Counted from the stretch's first letter, positions 45,490 through 54,822 are shown. The stretch is DNA of 64,000 bases from CAVVEQ01 sp963806635 (GCA_963806635.1 CAWDZA010000015.1:248001-312000), one strand, 5' to 3'. Notes: a model not told the origin generated them from the sequence alone. Made by a program: numbers and translations.

Positions 45490-45943
45490 ATGAAATTAAA
45501 TGATTTGAAACCAAACGAGGGCGCAAAAAAAGAGCCCAAACGCAAAGGCCATGGCATCTCCGCCGGTCAGGGTAAAACCGCCGGCCGGGGAACCAAGGGT
45601 CAGAACTCCCGCACCGGCGAGACCGGGCACCTCTACCGCCAGGGCGGCAATTTGCCTTTCTTCCGCCGGCTGCCCTTTATTCGCGGTGAGGGATTTACCC
45701 CGCCCAACCAGGTGGAGTACAACGAAGATCAACCTGGACCGGATCGCGAAATTCCCGGCGAAGAGCGTGATCACCCCCGAAGAACTGGCCAAAGAAGGTA
45801 TGCTTCACCGACCCGGTAACCCCGTGGTTGTGCTGGGTAAGGGTGAGATCAAGAACCCTGTTACTCTCAAAGTGCATCGCATTTCCAAGACCGCCAAAGC
45901 CAAGATCGAAGCGGCTGGCGGGACTGTGGAATTGATCGCATAA
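45490..45943 (+). CDS. rplO: 50S ribosomal protein L15, one frameshift in the sequence
   Basis: ATG 45490 gives MKLNDLKPNEGAKKEPKRKGHG and the normal Gly-rich first half up to PNQVEYNE. The frame then breaks. Removing one base near 45727 continues as INLDRIAKFPAKSVITPEEL and ends GGTVELIA at 45943, about 150 residues, the usual length. Probably a consensus error in a conserved gene. It lies between rpmD and secY as in most bacteria. Confidence 0.93.
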
Positions 45944-45972
45944 CTAGGAAAACGAATTAAGGAGCCTGCTTC

Positions 45973-47301
45973 ATGAAGCGTTCAGCCTGGCGCTACCTGT
46001 GGAAGTCAGAAGATATCCGCAATAAACTGTTGATCACATTCTTACTGTTGATCATCTACCGGTTTGCGGCAAATATCCCTGTTCCGGGGGTCGACCGGGC
46101 CGTGGTCGCCTCGCTGGCGAATTCCGGCGGCGCGGCAGGGACTCTTTTCAACATGCTCGATTTGTTATCGGGTGGTACGGTTTCCAGCTTCTCGATCCTG
46201 GCGATGGGTGTTTATCCGTATATCACCGCCCAAATTATCCTACAGCTCCTCGCGCCGATCATCCCTGCGCTTGACCGTCGTATGAAAGAGAATCCCCGTG
46301 AAGGGCAGAAGTTCATGGAAAAATGGACCATGCTTCTCACCATCCCCATGGCTGCGCTCACTGCTGTCGGGCAGATCAATATTTTCAACTCCATGCTGCG
46401 GGGGCAGTCCATTCTTTATTATGATCCGGGATTCAACTTACCGACGATCACCACGGTAGTCAGCATGATGGCAGGGACTCTCTTTGGCATCTGGATCGGT
46501 CAATTGATATCGGAGTTCGGTATTCCAAACCAGGGTCTTTCCTTGATCATCTTTGCCGGGATCGTGGCAAAGATGCCCGCCAATCTTTACAGCATTTTCC
46601 TGGATAAACAAAACGGCTGGTGGTTATTCATTTTAATCGTGACACTGCTGGTGTTCACCATCTTCGCCATCATCATCGTCCAGCAGGGGCGAAGGTATGT
46701 GCCGGTGCTCTTCCCTGGCAGACGGGTGGGGAACCGCATGTCCATGCCAGTACGCAGCAACTTACCTCTTATGGTCAACATGGCGGGCATGATCCCGTTG
46801 ATCTTTGCCCAATCCTTCCTGACCTTCCCGGCGATCCTGGCATCCTTTTTTGTGAACTCCCCAGTACCGTGGGTGGCCAACTTCGCCAACACTGTCTATA
46901 ACGCCTTTAGCGGGCAGGGACCCTTCTACGCGCTGATCTACTTTATCCTGGTTGTGGCGTTCACCTTCTTCTACACGGATGTGCTCTTCCAGCAGCAGAA
47001 TTATGGCGAAAGCCTCAAGCGGCAGGGCGCGCGCATCCCGGGTGTGACCGTGGGTGAAGCTACCCAGAAATACCTCTCCAAGGTACAGCGGCGCATCACC
47101 TTCCCAGGAGCATTCTTCCTCGGGTTCGTGGCTGTGCTTCCGTATGTCCTTCGGTTGATCCTGCCGGTGGCGAATTCCTCCACGATATTCCTTGTTTCCG
47201 CTGCAGGCTTGTTGATCGTGGTGGGTGTCGTCCGCGATACTTTCAACATCATCGATGCTGAGCTGAAAATGCACGGTTATCAGGAAAAGTTGATCCACTA
47301 G
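45973..47301 (+). CDS. secY: protein translocase subunit SecY
   Basis: 442 residues, ten membrane helices. MKRSAWRYLWKSEDIRNKLLIT, FRFAANIPVPGV-type motif (YRFAANIPVPGVD), plug-helix region NMLDLLSGG, MGVYPYITAQIILQLL, and IPGVTVGEATQKYL near the cytosolic C5 loop. Forms the SecYEG channel. Full length. Confidence 0.97.
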   Translation: MKRSAWRYLWKSEDIRNKLLITFLLLIIYRFAANIPVPGVDRAVVASLANSGGAAGTLFNMLDLLSGGTVSSFSILAMGVYPYITAQIILQLLAPIIPALDRRMKENPREGQKFMEKWTMLLTIPMAALTAVGQINIFNSMLRGQSILYYDPGFNLPTITTVVSMMAGTLFGIWIGQLISEFGIPNQGLSLIIFAGIVAKMPANLYSIFLDKQNGWWLFILIVTLLVFTIFAIIIVQQGRRYVPVLFPGRRVGNRMSMPVRSNLPLMVNMAGMIPLIFAQSFLTFPAILASFFVNSPVPWVANFANTVYNAFSGQGPFYALIYFILVVAFTFFYTDVLFQQQNYGESLKRQGARIPGVTVGEATQKYLSKVQRRITFPGAFFLGFVAVLPYVLRLILPVANSSTIFLVSAAGLLIVVGVVRDTFNIIDAELKMHGYQEKLIH

Positions 47302-47308
47302 GCAGCAG

Positions 47309-47959
47309 ATGGGTACTTACATCGTTCTTCTTGGCCCCCCTGGGGCAGGCAAAGGTACCCAGGCTGAAGTGGTATCGGAAAAGTACGGGTTGATCCATGT
47401 ATCTTCCGGCGACCTTTTTCGAGAGAACATTAAAAACAAAACAGAGCTGGGAACCCTGGCGCAGGGTTACATCAACCGCGGTGAGCTGGTTCCGGATGAT
47501 GTAACCATTGGCATGGTCAAAGCCCGACTGATGATGGAAGATAACAAATCCGGTGCGCTGCTGGATGGCTTTCCACGTACCGCTGCCCAAGCGCAGGCGC
47601 TGGGTGAGATGCTCCAAGGGATGGGTGCGGAAGTAAAAGTTGTTCCGTATATCGCCGTCCCTGAAAAAGTGCTGATCGAACGGTTATCCGGACGATGGAC
47701 CTGCCGGGCAGGCGGGCATGTGTACCATAGTGAATTCCACCCTGCGCAGAAGGAAGGAATCTGCGATGTGGATGGTTCTGAACTTTACCAACGCGATGAC
47801 GACAAGCCGGAAACAGTGGCCAATCGTATTCAGGTTTTCAACAAGCAAACCCAACCGCTGATCGATTATTACCGCGGGCAGGACCTTCTGTTGGAGATCG
47901 ACGGGACTCAGGAGATCGGCAAGGTGACCTCCGATCTGATCAAGGCGATCGAAGGGTAA
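47309..47959 (+). CDS. adk: adenylate kinase
   Basis: 216 residues, long-lid type. P-loop LGPPGAGKGTQA, LLDGFPRTAAQAQAL, and lid GRWTCRAGGHVYHSEFHP...GICDVDGSELYQRDDD. The lid keeps C, a His and C/D but the second Cys of the first CxxC is Gly, so the zinc site is incomplete or altered. Makes ADP from ATP and AMP. Seven bases after secY. Confidence 0.96.
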   Translation: MGTYIVLLGPPGAGKGTQAEVVSEKYGLIHVSSGDLFRENIKNKTELGTLAQGYINRGELVPDDVTIGMVKARLMMEDNKSGALLDGFPRTAAQAQALGEMLQGMGAEVKVVPYIAVPEKVLIERLSGRWTCRAGGHVYHSEFHPAQKEGICDVDGSELYQRDDDKPETVANRIQVFNKQTQPLIDYYRGQDLLLEIDGTQEIGKVTSDLIKAIEG

Positions 47960-47966
47960 GTGCCGG

Positions 47967-48746
47967 ATGAGTTGGGAACGCAACATTACGATCAAGAGTG
48001 AAAAAGAGCTCAAGGCCATGCGGGATGCAGGCCGGATCAACGCGGAAGCATTGGCAGCAGTGCGAGCGGTTATCCAGCCAGGGGCGACAACTGCCGACCT
48101 GAATGCCGCGGCAGAAGCGGTACTAAAAAAGCATGGAGCTTATTCGCCCTTTAAAAATTATCCCGGTCCCTATCCCTACCCGGCCAGCACATGCGTGAGC
48201 GTGAACGAGGAACTGGTTCACGGCATCCCGGGTAAACGGAAACTGAAGGAAGGCGATATCGTTTCCGTAGATTGCGGAACAGTGTTCGAGGGTTTCGTCG
48301 GGGATTCAGCGTTCACCGCCGGGGTGGGCGAGATCTCCAGTAAGGCCCGGAAACTGCTGGATGTGACAGAGAAAGCTCTGGAAATTGGCATCGAGCAGAT
48401 GCTCCCGGGCAAGTACACTGGCGATGTTGGATATGCCATCCAAACCTACGTGGAACAGAACGGGTTTCAGGTGGTTCGGGAATACACCGGACACGGTGTG
48501 GGCAGATTGATGCACGAAGGCCCCCAGGTTCCCAATTATGGTTACCCGGGCCGGGGAATTCTGCTGCGGTCAGGGATGACAATCGCGCTGGAGCCCATGG
48601 TTCTGATGGGAAATACCTATCTGACCAGGGTGATGCCAGACCAGTGGACGGTCTGCTCCAAGGATGGCGCACTGGCGGCTCATTTTGAGCACAGTGTGGC
48701 GATCACGGAAACGGGTCCTGTGATATTAACCCTCGCAGGGGATTGA
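47967..48746 (+). CDS. map: methionine aminopeptidase, type I
   Basis: 259 residues. MTIKSEKELKAMRDAGR-type start (NITIKSEKELKAMRDAGRI). Metal ligands appear in order: D in VSVDCGT, D in GFVGDSAFT, H in YTGHGVGRLMHEGP, E in IALEPM, E in HFEHSVAIT. Removes N-terminal Met after deformylation. infA would normally follow but does not. Confidence 0.96.
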   Translation: MSWERNITIKSEKELKAMRDAGRINAEALAAVRAVIQPGATTADLNAAAEAVLKKHGAYSPFKNYPGPYPYPASTCVSVNEELVHGIPGKRKLKEGDIVSVDCGTVFEGFVGDSAFTAGVGEISSKARKLLDVTEKALEIGIEQMLPGKYTGDVGYAIQTYVEQNGFQVVREYTGHGVGRLMHEGPQVPNYGYPGRGILLRSGMTIALEPMVLMGNTYLTRVMPDQWTVCSKDGALAAHFEHSVAITETGPVILTLAGD

Positions 48747-48756
48747 AAAATCCTCC

Positions 48757-48785
48757 TAGACGGAACAGGTAACCAAAGATATAAT
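48757..48785 (+). promoter_or_regulatory. candidate promoter of the rpmJ-rpsM-rpsK-rpsD-rpoA operon
   Basis: -35 TAGACG (48757-48762), 17-base spacer, -10 TATAAT (48780-48785), 48 bases before rpmJ. Confidence 0.7.
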
Positions 48786-48833
48786 CAAAACTTTGGTGAT
48801 TAGCAACAGGAAGAGAACAAGGAGTAGCAGGTT

Positions 48834-48947
48834 ATGAAAGTTTCACCATCCATTCGAAAGCGCTGTTCCAAGTGCAAGATTGTTCGGCGTAGCGGCCGTT
48901 TGTTCGTCATTTGCGAGAATCCAAAACACAAACAGCGACAAGGATAA
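48834..48947 (+). CDS. rpmJ: 50S ribosomal protein L36
   Basis: 37 residues: MKVSPSIRKRCSKCKIVRR, then RLFVICENPKHKQRQG. Zinc ligands CxxC, C and H are present. AGGAG about 11 bases upstream. Between map and rpsM, its standard place. Confidence 0.96.
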   Translation: MKVSPSIRKRCSKCKIVRRSGRLFVICENPKHKQRQG

Positions 48948-48953
48948 GGAATT

Positions 48954-49343
48954 ATGGCAAGAATTGAAGGTGTTGATCTTCCGCGGACAAAGCGGATCGA
49001 AGTGGCCCTGACCTATATTTTTGGGATCGGACCCACACGCGCCCACAAGATTCTGACGGATACGCGGGTCAGTCCAGATGTGCGTGTTAAGGATATGACC
49101 GAGAGCGACGTCAACCTGCTGCGCGAATATATCACCAAGAATTATAAAGTTGAAGGCGATCTCCGCCGTGAAGTTCAAATGAACATCAAACGGCTGATTG
49201 AGATCGGCTGCTATCGCGGAATGCGCCACCGCCGCAACCTGCCGGTGAATGGTCAACGCACCCGCACTAACTCCCGCACCCGCAAAGGTCCACGCAAGAC
49301 CGTGGCCGGTCGCGGACGCCGCCGTGGAGCAACCAAGAAATAA
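48954..49343 (+). CDS. rpsM: 30S ribosomal protein S13
   Basis: 129 residues. ARIEGVDLPRTKRIEVALTYIFGIG, and the C-terminal GCYRGMRHRRNLPVNGQRTRTNSRTRKGPRKT. Six bases after rpmJ. Confidence 0.97.
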   Translation: MARIEGVDLPRTKRIEVALTYIFGIGPTRAHKILTDTRVSPDVRVKDMTESDVNLLREYITKNYKVEGDLRREVQMNIKRLIEIGCYRGMRHRRNLPVNGQRTRTNSRTRKGPRKTVAGRGRRRGATKK

Positions 49344-49453
49344 ACTAATTGGCGCCGCCCTCGGGAGGGACCTCTCACCCCGCGGCTACCCGATAGCATG
49401 CGCCAAAAAGTTTTATTGTTCGGATTTGTTAAGTTGAACGACAAAGAGGTATT
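49344..49453 (+). other. 110-base gap between rpsM and rpsK
   Basis: No gene. It holds a GC-rich potential hairpin: GCCGC (49354-49358) with GCGGC (49382-49386), enclosing the inverted repeat CCCT/AGGG. An unusually wide gap for this tightly packed operon, possibly a translational control site. Confidence 0.4.
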
Positions 49454-49858
49454 ATGGCTCAAACTGTAAGATCAACGAGACGCACAAGCACAGCCCGCAA
49501 GGCGAAGCGCGCTTTATCATCCGCGCAGGTGCATGTGTTCGCGTCCTTCAACAATACCATCATCACCGTCACGGATGAGCAGGGCAGCACGGTTTGCTGG
49601 GGCAGTTCAGGTTCGGCAGGCTTCAAGGGTTCCCGCAAGAGCACCCCGTTTGCCGCTCGTCTGGCCGCCGAGCAGGCTATAAAAGCCGCCCAGGCGATGG
49701 GCATCCAGGAAGTGGATCTGATCATTAAAGGACCCGGTCCTGGACGCGAATCTGCCATCCGCGCAGTACAGGGTATGGGGTTGAAGGTGCGTTCCATTTC
49801 GGATATCACCCCGGTGCCGCACAACGGCTGCCGACCTCCGAAAAAACGCCGCGTCTAG
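49454..49858 (+). CDS. rpsK: 30S ribosomal protein S11
   Basis: 134 residues. HVFASFNNTIITVTDEQGSTVCWGSSGSAGFKGSRKSTPFAAR is the family core, and PHNGCRPPKKRRV is the conserved end. An AAAGAGG lies about 6 bases upstream. Confidence 0.97.
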   Translation: MAQTVRSTRRTSTARKAKRALSSAQVHVFASFNNTIITVTDEQGSTVCWGSSGSAGFKGSRKSTPFAARLAAEQAIKAAQAMGIQEVDLIIKGPGPGRESAIRAVQGMGLKVRSISDITPVPHNGCRPPKKRRV

Positions 49859-49876
49859 AAAAGAGAGAGGAAACAT

Positions 49877-50515
49877 ATGGCAAGATATCTTGGTCCGGCG
49901 TGTCGATTATGCCGGCGTGAAGGTGAAAAATTATTTTTGAAGGGTGAGCGCTGCTTCACCCCCAAGTGCGCGTTTGAGAAACGCGGTTTTGCGCCCGGCC
50001 AGCATGGCAAGGGGAACCAGGGCCGCGGAGAACGCGAATCGGACTATGCCCGCCAACTGCGCGCCAAACAACGCGCCCGCCGGGTTTATGGCGTCCTAGA
50101 GCGCCAGTTCCGCCGAAATTTCGCGGTTGCTCAGCACAAACGCGGTATGACCGGTTTGAACCTGCTTCAGACGCTTGAGCTTCGTCTGGATAATGTGGTC
50201 TTTCGCATGGGTCTGGCTGCCAATCGCAATGAAGCCCGCCAGCTTGTGAACCATGGTCACTTCCAGGTGAACAACCAGAAGTCTGATATCCCTTCGATGC
50301 TGCTAAAACCGGGTGATACGGTGGCTGTCCGCGAATCATCCCGTGGGAATGCCTTTTTTAAGGTGCTGCCAGACTTTGCTGAAAAACGCAATTGCGCCGT
50401 TTGGCTGGATCGGGATGTGAAGAGTCTATCCGGTCGGATCTTACGCCTGCCCGAACGCAGCGAGATCGATGGCAGCTTGAATGAGCAGTTAATCGTTGAG
50501 TACTATTCTCGCTAA
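49877..50515 (+). CDS. rpsD: 30S ribosomal protein S4
   Basis: 212 residues. MARYLGPACRLCRREGEKLFLKG with a CxxC...C zinc-type N-terminus, QLRAKQRARRVYGVLERQFRR, and S4 RNA-binding domain LELRLDNVVFRMGLAANRNEARQLVNHGHFQVN. Autoregulator of this operon in E. coli. Confidence 0.97.
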   Translation: MARYLGPACRLCRREGEKLFLKGERCFTPKCAFEKRGFAPGQHGKGNQGRGERESDYARQLRAKQRARRVYGVLERQFRRNFAVAQHKRGMTGLNLLQTLELRLDNVVFRMGLAANRNEARQLVNHGHFQVNNQKSDIPSMLLKPGDTVAVRESSRGNAFFKVLPDFAEKRNCAVWLDRDVKSLSGRILRLPERSEIDGSLNEQLIVEYYSR

Positions 50516-50566
50516 GCCGGGTGATCCTGTGATAAATGTGATTCATTCATTGGAAAGGGGTCGATC

Positions 50567-51532
50567 ATGTGCGCTATGAACAGCATGGTTACGCCGAAGG
50601 TAGAGCGGGACGCTGAAGCCCGCAACTACGGCAAGTTTGTGATCAGCCCATTGGAGCGTGGTTTCGGGGTTACCCTTGGAAATGCGCTGCGCCGAGTTCT
50701 GTTGTCATCCCTGGATGGCACGGCAGTTACATCCATCCGTGTATCGGATACCTTGCACGAGTTCACCGATATTCCTGGTGTCCGCGAGGATGTAATTCAG
50801 GTACTTCTGCAGGTCAAGCAGATACGCCTGGTGATGCACGAAGGCGAAAGCGCCCACCTGCATCTGGACGTGCACGGGGAGGGCGTGGTTACAGCCGCCG
50901 ATATTCAGACCACCGCGGAAGTTGAGATCGTCAACCCAGACCTGTACTTGTTCACGGTAAACGATAGCAAAGCCCGGCTGGAGATCGAAATGACCGTGGA
51001 ACGCGGGCGGGGATATTCACCTGCAACCGAACGCAGCGGCAAGCTGCCCATTGGCGATTTACCTGTGGACGCCATCTATACTCCGGTCAAACGGGTAAAT
51101 TTCAATGTCTCTGCCGCCCGTGTGGGGCAGAGTACCAATTATGATAAATTGACCCTCGAGATCTGGACCGACGGCACCATTACCCCCGAAAAAGCCCTGG
51201 GCGGAGCCTCCAAGGTCATGATCGACCATCTTCGCTATATCTCCGGAATCAGCGAAGAGATTCTTCCGATCGCTGTGGAGAAGGAAGTGGTTGGTATGGG
51301 TCTCACCAGCGAAGCCGCTGAAACCCCCATCGAAAATCTTGATCTCTCGGTGCGCGTTTTTAATTCTTTGAAGCGCACAGGCGTCACCACGGTGGGTGAT
51401 GTTCTGGAGCTGCTCGCCAAGGGTGATGACGCAGTTATGTCCATCCGCAATTTTGGCGAAAAGAGCCGCGACGAGCTGGTGGAGAAGATGCGTGAAAAGG
51501 GCTTTTTGGAAAAAGAGAAGGACGTGGAGTAA
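50567..51532 (+). CDS. rpoA: RNA polymerase subunit alpha
   Basis: 321 residues. N-terminal dimerisation domain with KFVISPLERGFGVTLGNALRRVLLSSL, linker, and C-terminal domain LDLSVRVFNSLKRTGVTTVGDVLELL that contacts UP elements and activators. The ATG at 50567 follows AAAGGGG; further in-frame ATGs are at 50576 and 50585. Confidence 0.97.
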   Translation: MCAMNSMVTPKVERDAEARNYGKFVISPLERGFGVTLGNALRRVLLSSLDGTAVTSIRVSDTLHEFTDIPGVREDVIQVLLQVKQIRLVMHEGESAHLHLDVHGEGVVTAADIQTTAEVEIVNPDLYLFTVNDSKARLEIEMTVERGRGYSPATERSGKLPIGDLPVDAIYTPVKRVNFNVSAARVGQSTNYDKLTLEIWTDGTITPEKALGGASKVMIDHLRYISGISEEILPIAVEKEVVGMGLTSEAAETPIENLDLSVRVFNSLKRTGVTTVGDVLELLAKGDDAVMSIRNFGEKSRDELVEKMREKGFLEKEKDVE

Positions 51533-51537
51533 GAACA

Positions 51538-51915
51538 ATGCGACATCAAGTATCTGGATATCGACTTTCACGCGGAAAGGATGAGCGGACCAGCCTGAGA
51601 AAGACAATGATCTGCCAGCTTTTCACACATGAGCGGATTCACACCACCAAGACCAAGGCGAAAGCCATCCGCGGAGATGCGGAAAAGCTGATCACCCTGG
51701 CACGCAATTCCAGCAAAGGCAGCGACGTGGATAAAATGAACGCCCGCCGGCAAGCCGCCGCGGAACTCAACAATCCCGAAATCGTCAAGAAATTATTCGA
51801 TGAGATCGGTCCACGCTACGAGACCCGCAATGGGGGTTACACCCGCATTTTGAAACTCGGGCCGCGCCTCGGCGATGCTGCCGATATGGTTTTGCTCGAG
51901 CTAGTCGAAGGTTGA
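51538..51915 (+). CDS. rplQ: 50S ribosomal protein L17
   Basis: 125 residues. MRHQVSGYRLSRGKDERTSLRKTM, then FTHERIHTTKTKAKAIRGDAEKLITLA. Five bases after rpoA. Confidence 0.97.
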   Translation: MRHQVSGYRLSRGKDERTSLRKTMICQLFTHERIHTTKTKAKAIRGDAEKLITLARNSSKGSDVDKMNARRQAAAELNNPEIVKKLFDEIGPRYETRNGGYTRILKLGPRLGDAADMVLLELVEG

Positions 51916-51939
51916 TCCTTCCGGTAACTCCGGATAGGA

Positions 51940-52710
51940 ATGGCACATTACAAACTTATTCTTGCGTATGATGGCACCCGCTTTCTGGGATACCAGAGGC
52001 AGGGCGGCAAGCGGACGGTACAGGCTGAGCTCGAAACTGCCCTGAAAAGCATGGGCTGGAAGGGCACGGCTGTTCTCTCCGCCGGTCGCACTGATACGGG
52101 AGTGCATGCCAGCGGTCAGGTGACAGCTTTCGACCTGGATTGGAAGCACAGCCTGGACGAGCTGCAACGGGCGATCAATGCGAAACTTCCGGCGGATATT
52201 TCCGCCAGGGAGATTAGCGAGGCACCCGGGGGATTTCACCCGCGCTTCGATGCCAGAGCCCGCACCTACCGCTACGAGATCTTCGGAGACGAATTCCGAG
52301 ATCCGCTGCGAGAGTACACCGCCTGGCGAACCTGGCCGATTCCGGATTGCGGGATCCTTCAGGCGGCTGCGGAATTGATCATCGGACGGCACGATTTCAG
52401 TGCCTTCGGGCGGGCGATGGGAAAAGGTGAAAGCACGGAACGAATCGTGTGGGATTCCAGGTGGGAGCCCGCATCAGAAGACGGGTGGGTGTATGAGATC
52501 AAGGCCAACGCCTTTCTCTACCACATGGTGCGGCGAATCGTCTTCCTTTTGGTGAGGGCGGGGCAGGGCAGAGTTTCACTGGATGACCTGCAGAAATCCG
52601 TTCTTACCGGGAAAAAGATCCTCCCGGGGCTGGCTCCGCCAAACGGTTTGACGCTCGTCAAAGTGGATTACGCTGAAGATACGCAGGAATTTGGATTTAG
52701 GCAAACTTAG
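51940..52710 (+). CDS. truA: tRNA pseudouridine(38-40) synthase
   Basis: 256 residues. YDGTRFLGYQRQ start, catalytic Asp in SAGRTDTGVHASGQV, FDARARTYRYEI, and FLYHMVRRIV. Modifies the anticodon arm. A usual neighbour of rplQ and rplM. Confidence 0.96.
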   Translation: MAHYKLILAYDGTRFLGYQRQGGKRTVQAELETALKSMGWKGTAVLSAGRTDTGVHASGQVTAFDLDWKHSLDELQRAINAKLPADISAREISEAPGGFHPRFDARARTYRYEIFGDEFRDPLREYTAWRTWPIPDCGILQAAAELIIGRHDFSAFGRAMGKGESTERIVWDSRWEPASEDGWVYEIKANAFLYHMVRRIVFLLVRAGQGRVSLDDLQKSVLTGKKILPGLAPPNGLTLVKVDYAEDTQEFGFRQT

Positions 52711-52721
52711 AAAGTGTGAGG

Positions 52722-53156
52722 ATGGCGAAAGTGGAAAAAACATACGTCATTAAGGGTACACCACAGTCGAACTGGCTTTTGGTGGACGCGAATGAACAAA
52801 ACTTGGGCCGCCTGGCCACCCGAATTGCCCATTATCTTTTGGGCAAGCACAAACCGGATTACACCCCGGGCGTGGAGATGGGTGATTTCGTGGTGGTGAT
52901 CAACGCCGATAAACTGGCCATTGCCGCCAAACGGCTGGATACCAAGAATTATTACTCCGTTTCCGGGTACCCGGGTGGATTGCGCACGGTAGGAATGCGC
53001 GACCAGATGCGCGTGCACCCCGACCGGGTGATCACCGCTGCAGTTTGGGGAATGCTTCCCCATAATAAAGTAGGCCGGCATTTGATGAGCCGCCTTAAAG
53101 TTTATAGTGGGAATGATCATCCCCATACCGCGCAGAACCCTCAGCCGGTGATATAA
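52722..53156 (+). CDS. rplM: 50S ribosomal protein L13
   Basis: 144 residues. NWLLVDANEQNLGRLATRIAHYLLGKHKPDYTPGVEMGDFVVVINADKLA is typical, and PHNKVGRHLMSRLKVYSGNDHPHTAQNP is the end. Start uncertain among GTG 52716, ATG 52722 and GTG 52731. Confidence 0.96.
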   Translation: MAKVEKTYVIKGTPQSNWLLVDANEQNLGRLATRIAHYLLGKHKPDYTPGVEMGDFVVVINADKLAIAAKRLDTKNYYSVSGYPGGLRTVGMRDQMRVHPDRVITAAVWGMLPHNKVGRHLMSRLKVYSGNDHPHTAQNPQPVI

Positions 53157-53171
53157 AGGAGCAAGAGGATT

Positions 53172-53567
53172 ATGGCACTTCAATATTACGAAGGTATTGG
53201 TCGACGCAAGGAAAGCACCGCCAGGGTTCGCCTGATGAATGGTTCCGGCGAGATCGTGGTCAACCAGAAGCCAGGCACCCAGTTCTTTTCCCGTCCAGGC
53301 GACCTGGATGATATCTGGGCTCCGTTTGCCGCGGTTGGTCAGGATAAGAACGGTTTCGATGTCAGCGTTGTCGTGAATGGCGGCGGTGTCACCGGGCAGA
53401 CTGAATCGGTGCGCCTGGGTGTTGCCCGCGCGCTGGTCAAGATCAATCCGGACTATACCTCACCTCTACGCAAGGCTGGCTTCCTTACCCGCGACGCCCG
53501 CGTGAAGGAACGTAAAAAACCAGGCCTCAAGCGCGCTCGCAAAGCACCTACCTACACCAAACGGTAG
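53172..53567 (+). CDS. rpsI: 30S ribosomal protein S9
   Basis: 131 residues. YYEGIGRRKESTARVRL start and conserved basic end RKKPGLKRARKAPTYTKR that reaches P-site tRNA. Cotranscribed with rplM. Confidence 0.97.
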   Translation: MALQYYEGIGRRKESTARVRLMNGSGEIVVNQKPGTQFFSRPGDLDDIWAPFAAVGQDKNGFDVSVVVNGGGVTGQTESVRLGVARALVKINPDYTSPLRKAGFLTRDARVKERKKPGLKRARKAPTYTKR

Positions 53568-53587
53568 AAAACAAGGATCAACCATAC

Positions 53588-53649
53588 ATTCCCGCGAGGG
53601 AATATCAAGAGCAGGGTGTTTTCCAGTGAAATTACCGGAAAGCACCCTG
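53588..53649 (+). terminator. two hairpins after rpsI
   Basis: A small stem ATTCCC/GGGAAT (53588-53593 with 53598-53603). Then a 13-pair stem (53612-53624 with 53637-53649, one T-G pair) with a 12-base loop. No T-run follows, so termination is uncertain; the stem could instead protect or process the transcript before mazG. Confidence 0.55.
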
Positions 53650-53668
53650 ATCTAGTTAAGGACCTGAT

Positions 53669-54821
53669 GTGAAACCGAACACCCTTGTACCTGAGAATTT
53701 GACCCGTATCCTGGCTGCCTTGCAAGTGGAAACCCTGGCCAACCTTGTTTTGCTGGATGTTGGCAGGTTGGATAACTTGGAAGCTGCAGGGGTGGAGATC
53801 GGCCCGCGCCTGGTGGCGGGGTTTCCCCCGGATGCGAATATCCTCTTTACCAATATTGAGAATGGAGAGGGTTTACATACAATATCCCGGGCGATGGCGC
53901 AATCCTGCTCGCCTGGTCAAATTGTCAAGGTTCTTTGCGAGGATAGCGGTAGGTGGAATGTTCAAGATTCCCCATTTGCGGACCTGGCTACTCTCCCAAG
54001 TGACGTGACACCTATCGCGGTATTTCTCCCCGCACGGGTATCTGATTTGAGCTTCGAGACTTTTCAGCAAGTGGTTGCGCGCCTGCGCGCGCCAGATGGT
54101 TGCCCATGGGACCGCGAACAGACCCACCTGAGCCTGCGGCCGCACCTTCTGGAAGAAGCTCACGAAGCCCTGGAGGCGATCGACCAGGAGGATCCTGCAA
54201 GTTTGCGGGAAGAGCTTGGGGACCTGCTGCTTCAGATCGTTTTAAACGCGCAGATCGCCAGTGAGAACGGAGAATTCAGCATGGCGGATGTTCTCGAAGG
54301 CATCAACCGAAAGATCATTCATCGCCACCCGCATGTTTTCAAGGATACCCAATTGGACGGAGTTGAAGGAGTCCTTAAGAACTGGGAAAAATTGAAGGAA
54401 GCTGAACGACAAGAAAACGGGGTGGACGAGGAGAAAGGCCTGCTGGATGGCGCTCCCCGGTCACTGCCAGCCCTCAGCCTGGCTCAGGAATACCAGGATC
54501 GCGCAGCCAGGGTTGGGTTCGACTGGCCTTCGATCGATCCGGTGCTTCAAAAAGTACATGAAGAGTTGGGGGAAGTGGATCAAGCCTCAAACGAGGAGGA
54601 GCTTACCCACGAACTGGGCGACCTGCTTTTCGCGGTGGTCAATCTGGTGCGCTGGCATAAGATTGACGCGGAAAGCGCATTGCGCGGCATGAACCGCAGG
54701 TTTGCCAAACGCTTCAAGTTTATCGAGCAGCAAGCCAGGAAAGAATGGACAGAAGCTCTCGGAGATGTCGCTGGAGGAGATGGACAGGTTCTGGGAGGAA
54801 GCCAAATCCCTGGAAGATTGA
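53669..54821 (+). CDS. mazG: nucleoside triphosphate pyrophosphohydrolase MazG, one frameshift near the end
   Basis: About 384 residues after correction. Two MazG repeats: the first has CPWDREQTH, HLLEEAHEALEAI and LREELGDLLLQIV, the second EELGEVDQA and HELGDLLFAVVNLVRW, giving the EExxE...ExxD metal sites. The N-terminal about 115 residues are not part of MazG and I do not recognise them; larger MazG proteins often carry a methylase domain there. An extra A near 54740 diverts the last 26 codons; corrected, the end reads LSEMSLEEMDRFWEEAKSL and stops at 54819-54821, just before the terminator that the uncorrected frame runs through. GTG start. Confidence 0.9.
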
Positions 54822-54822
54822 T

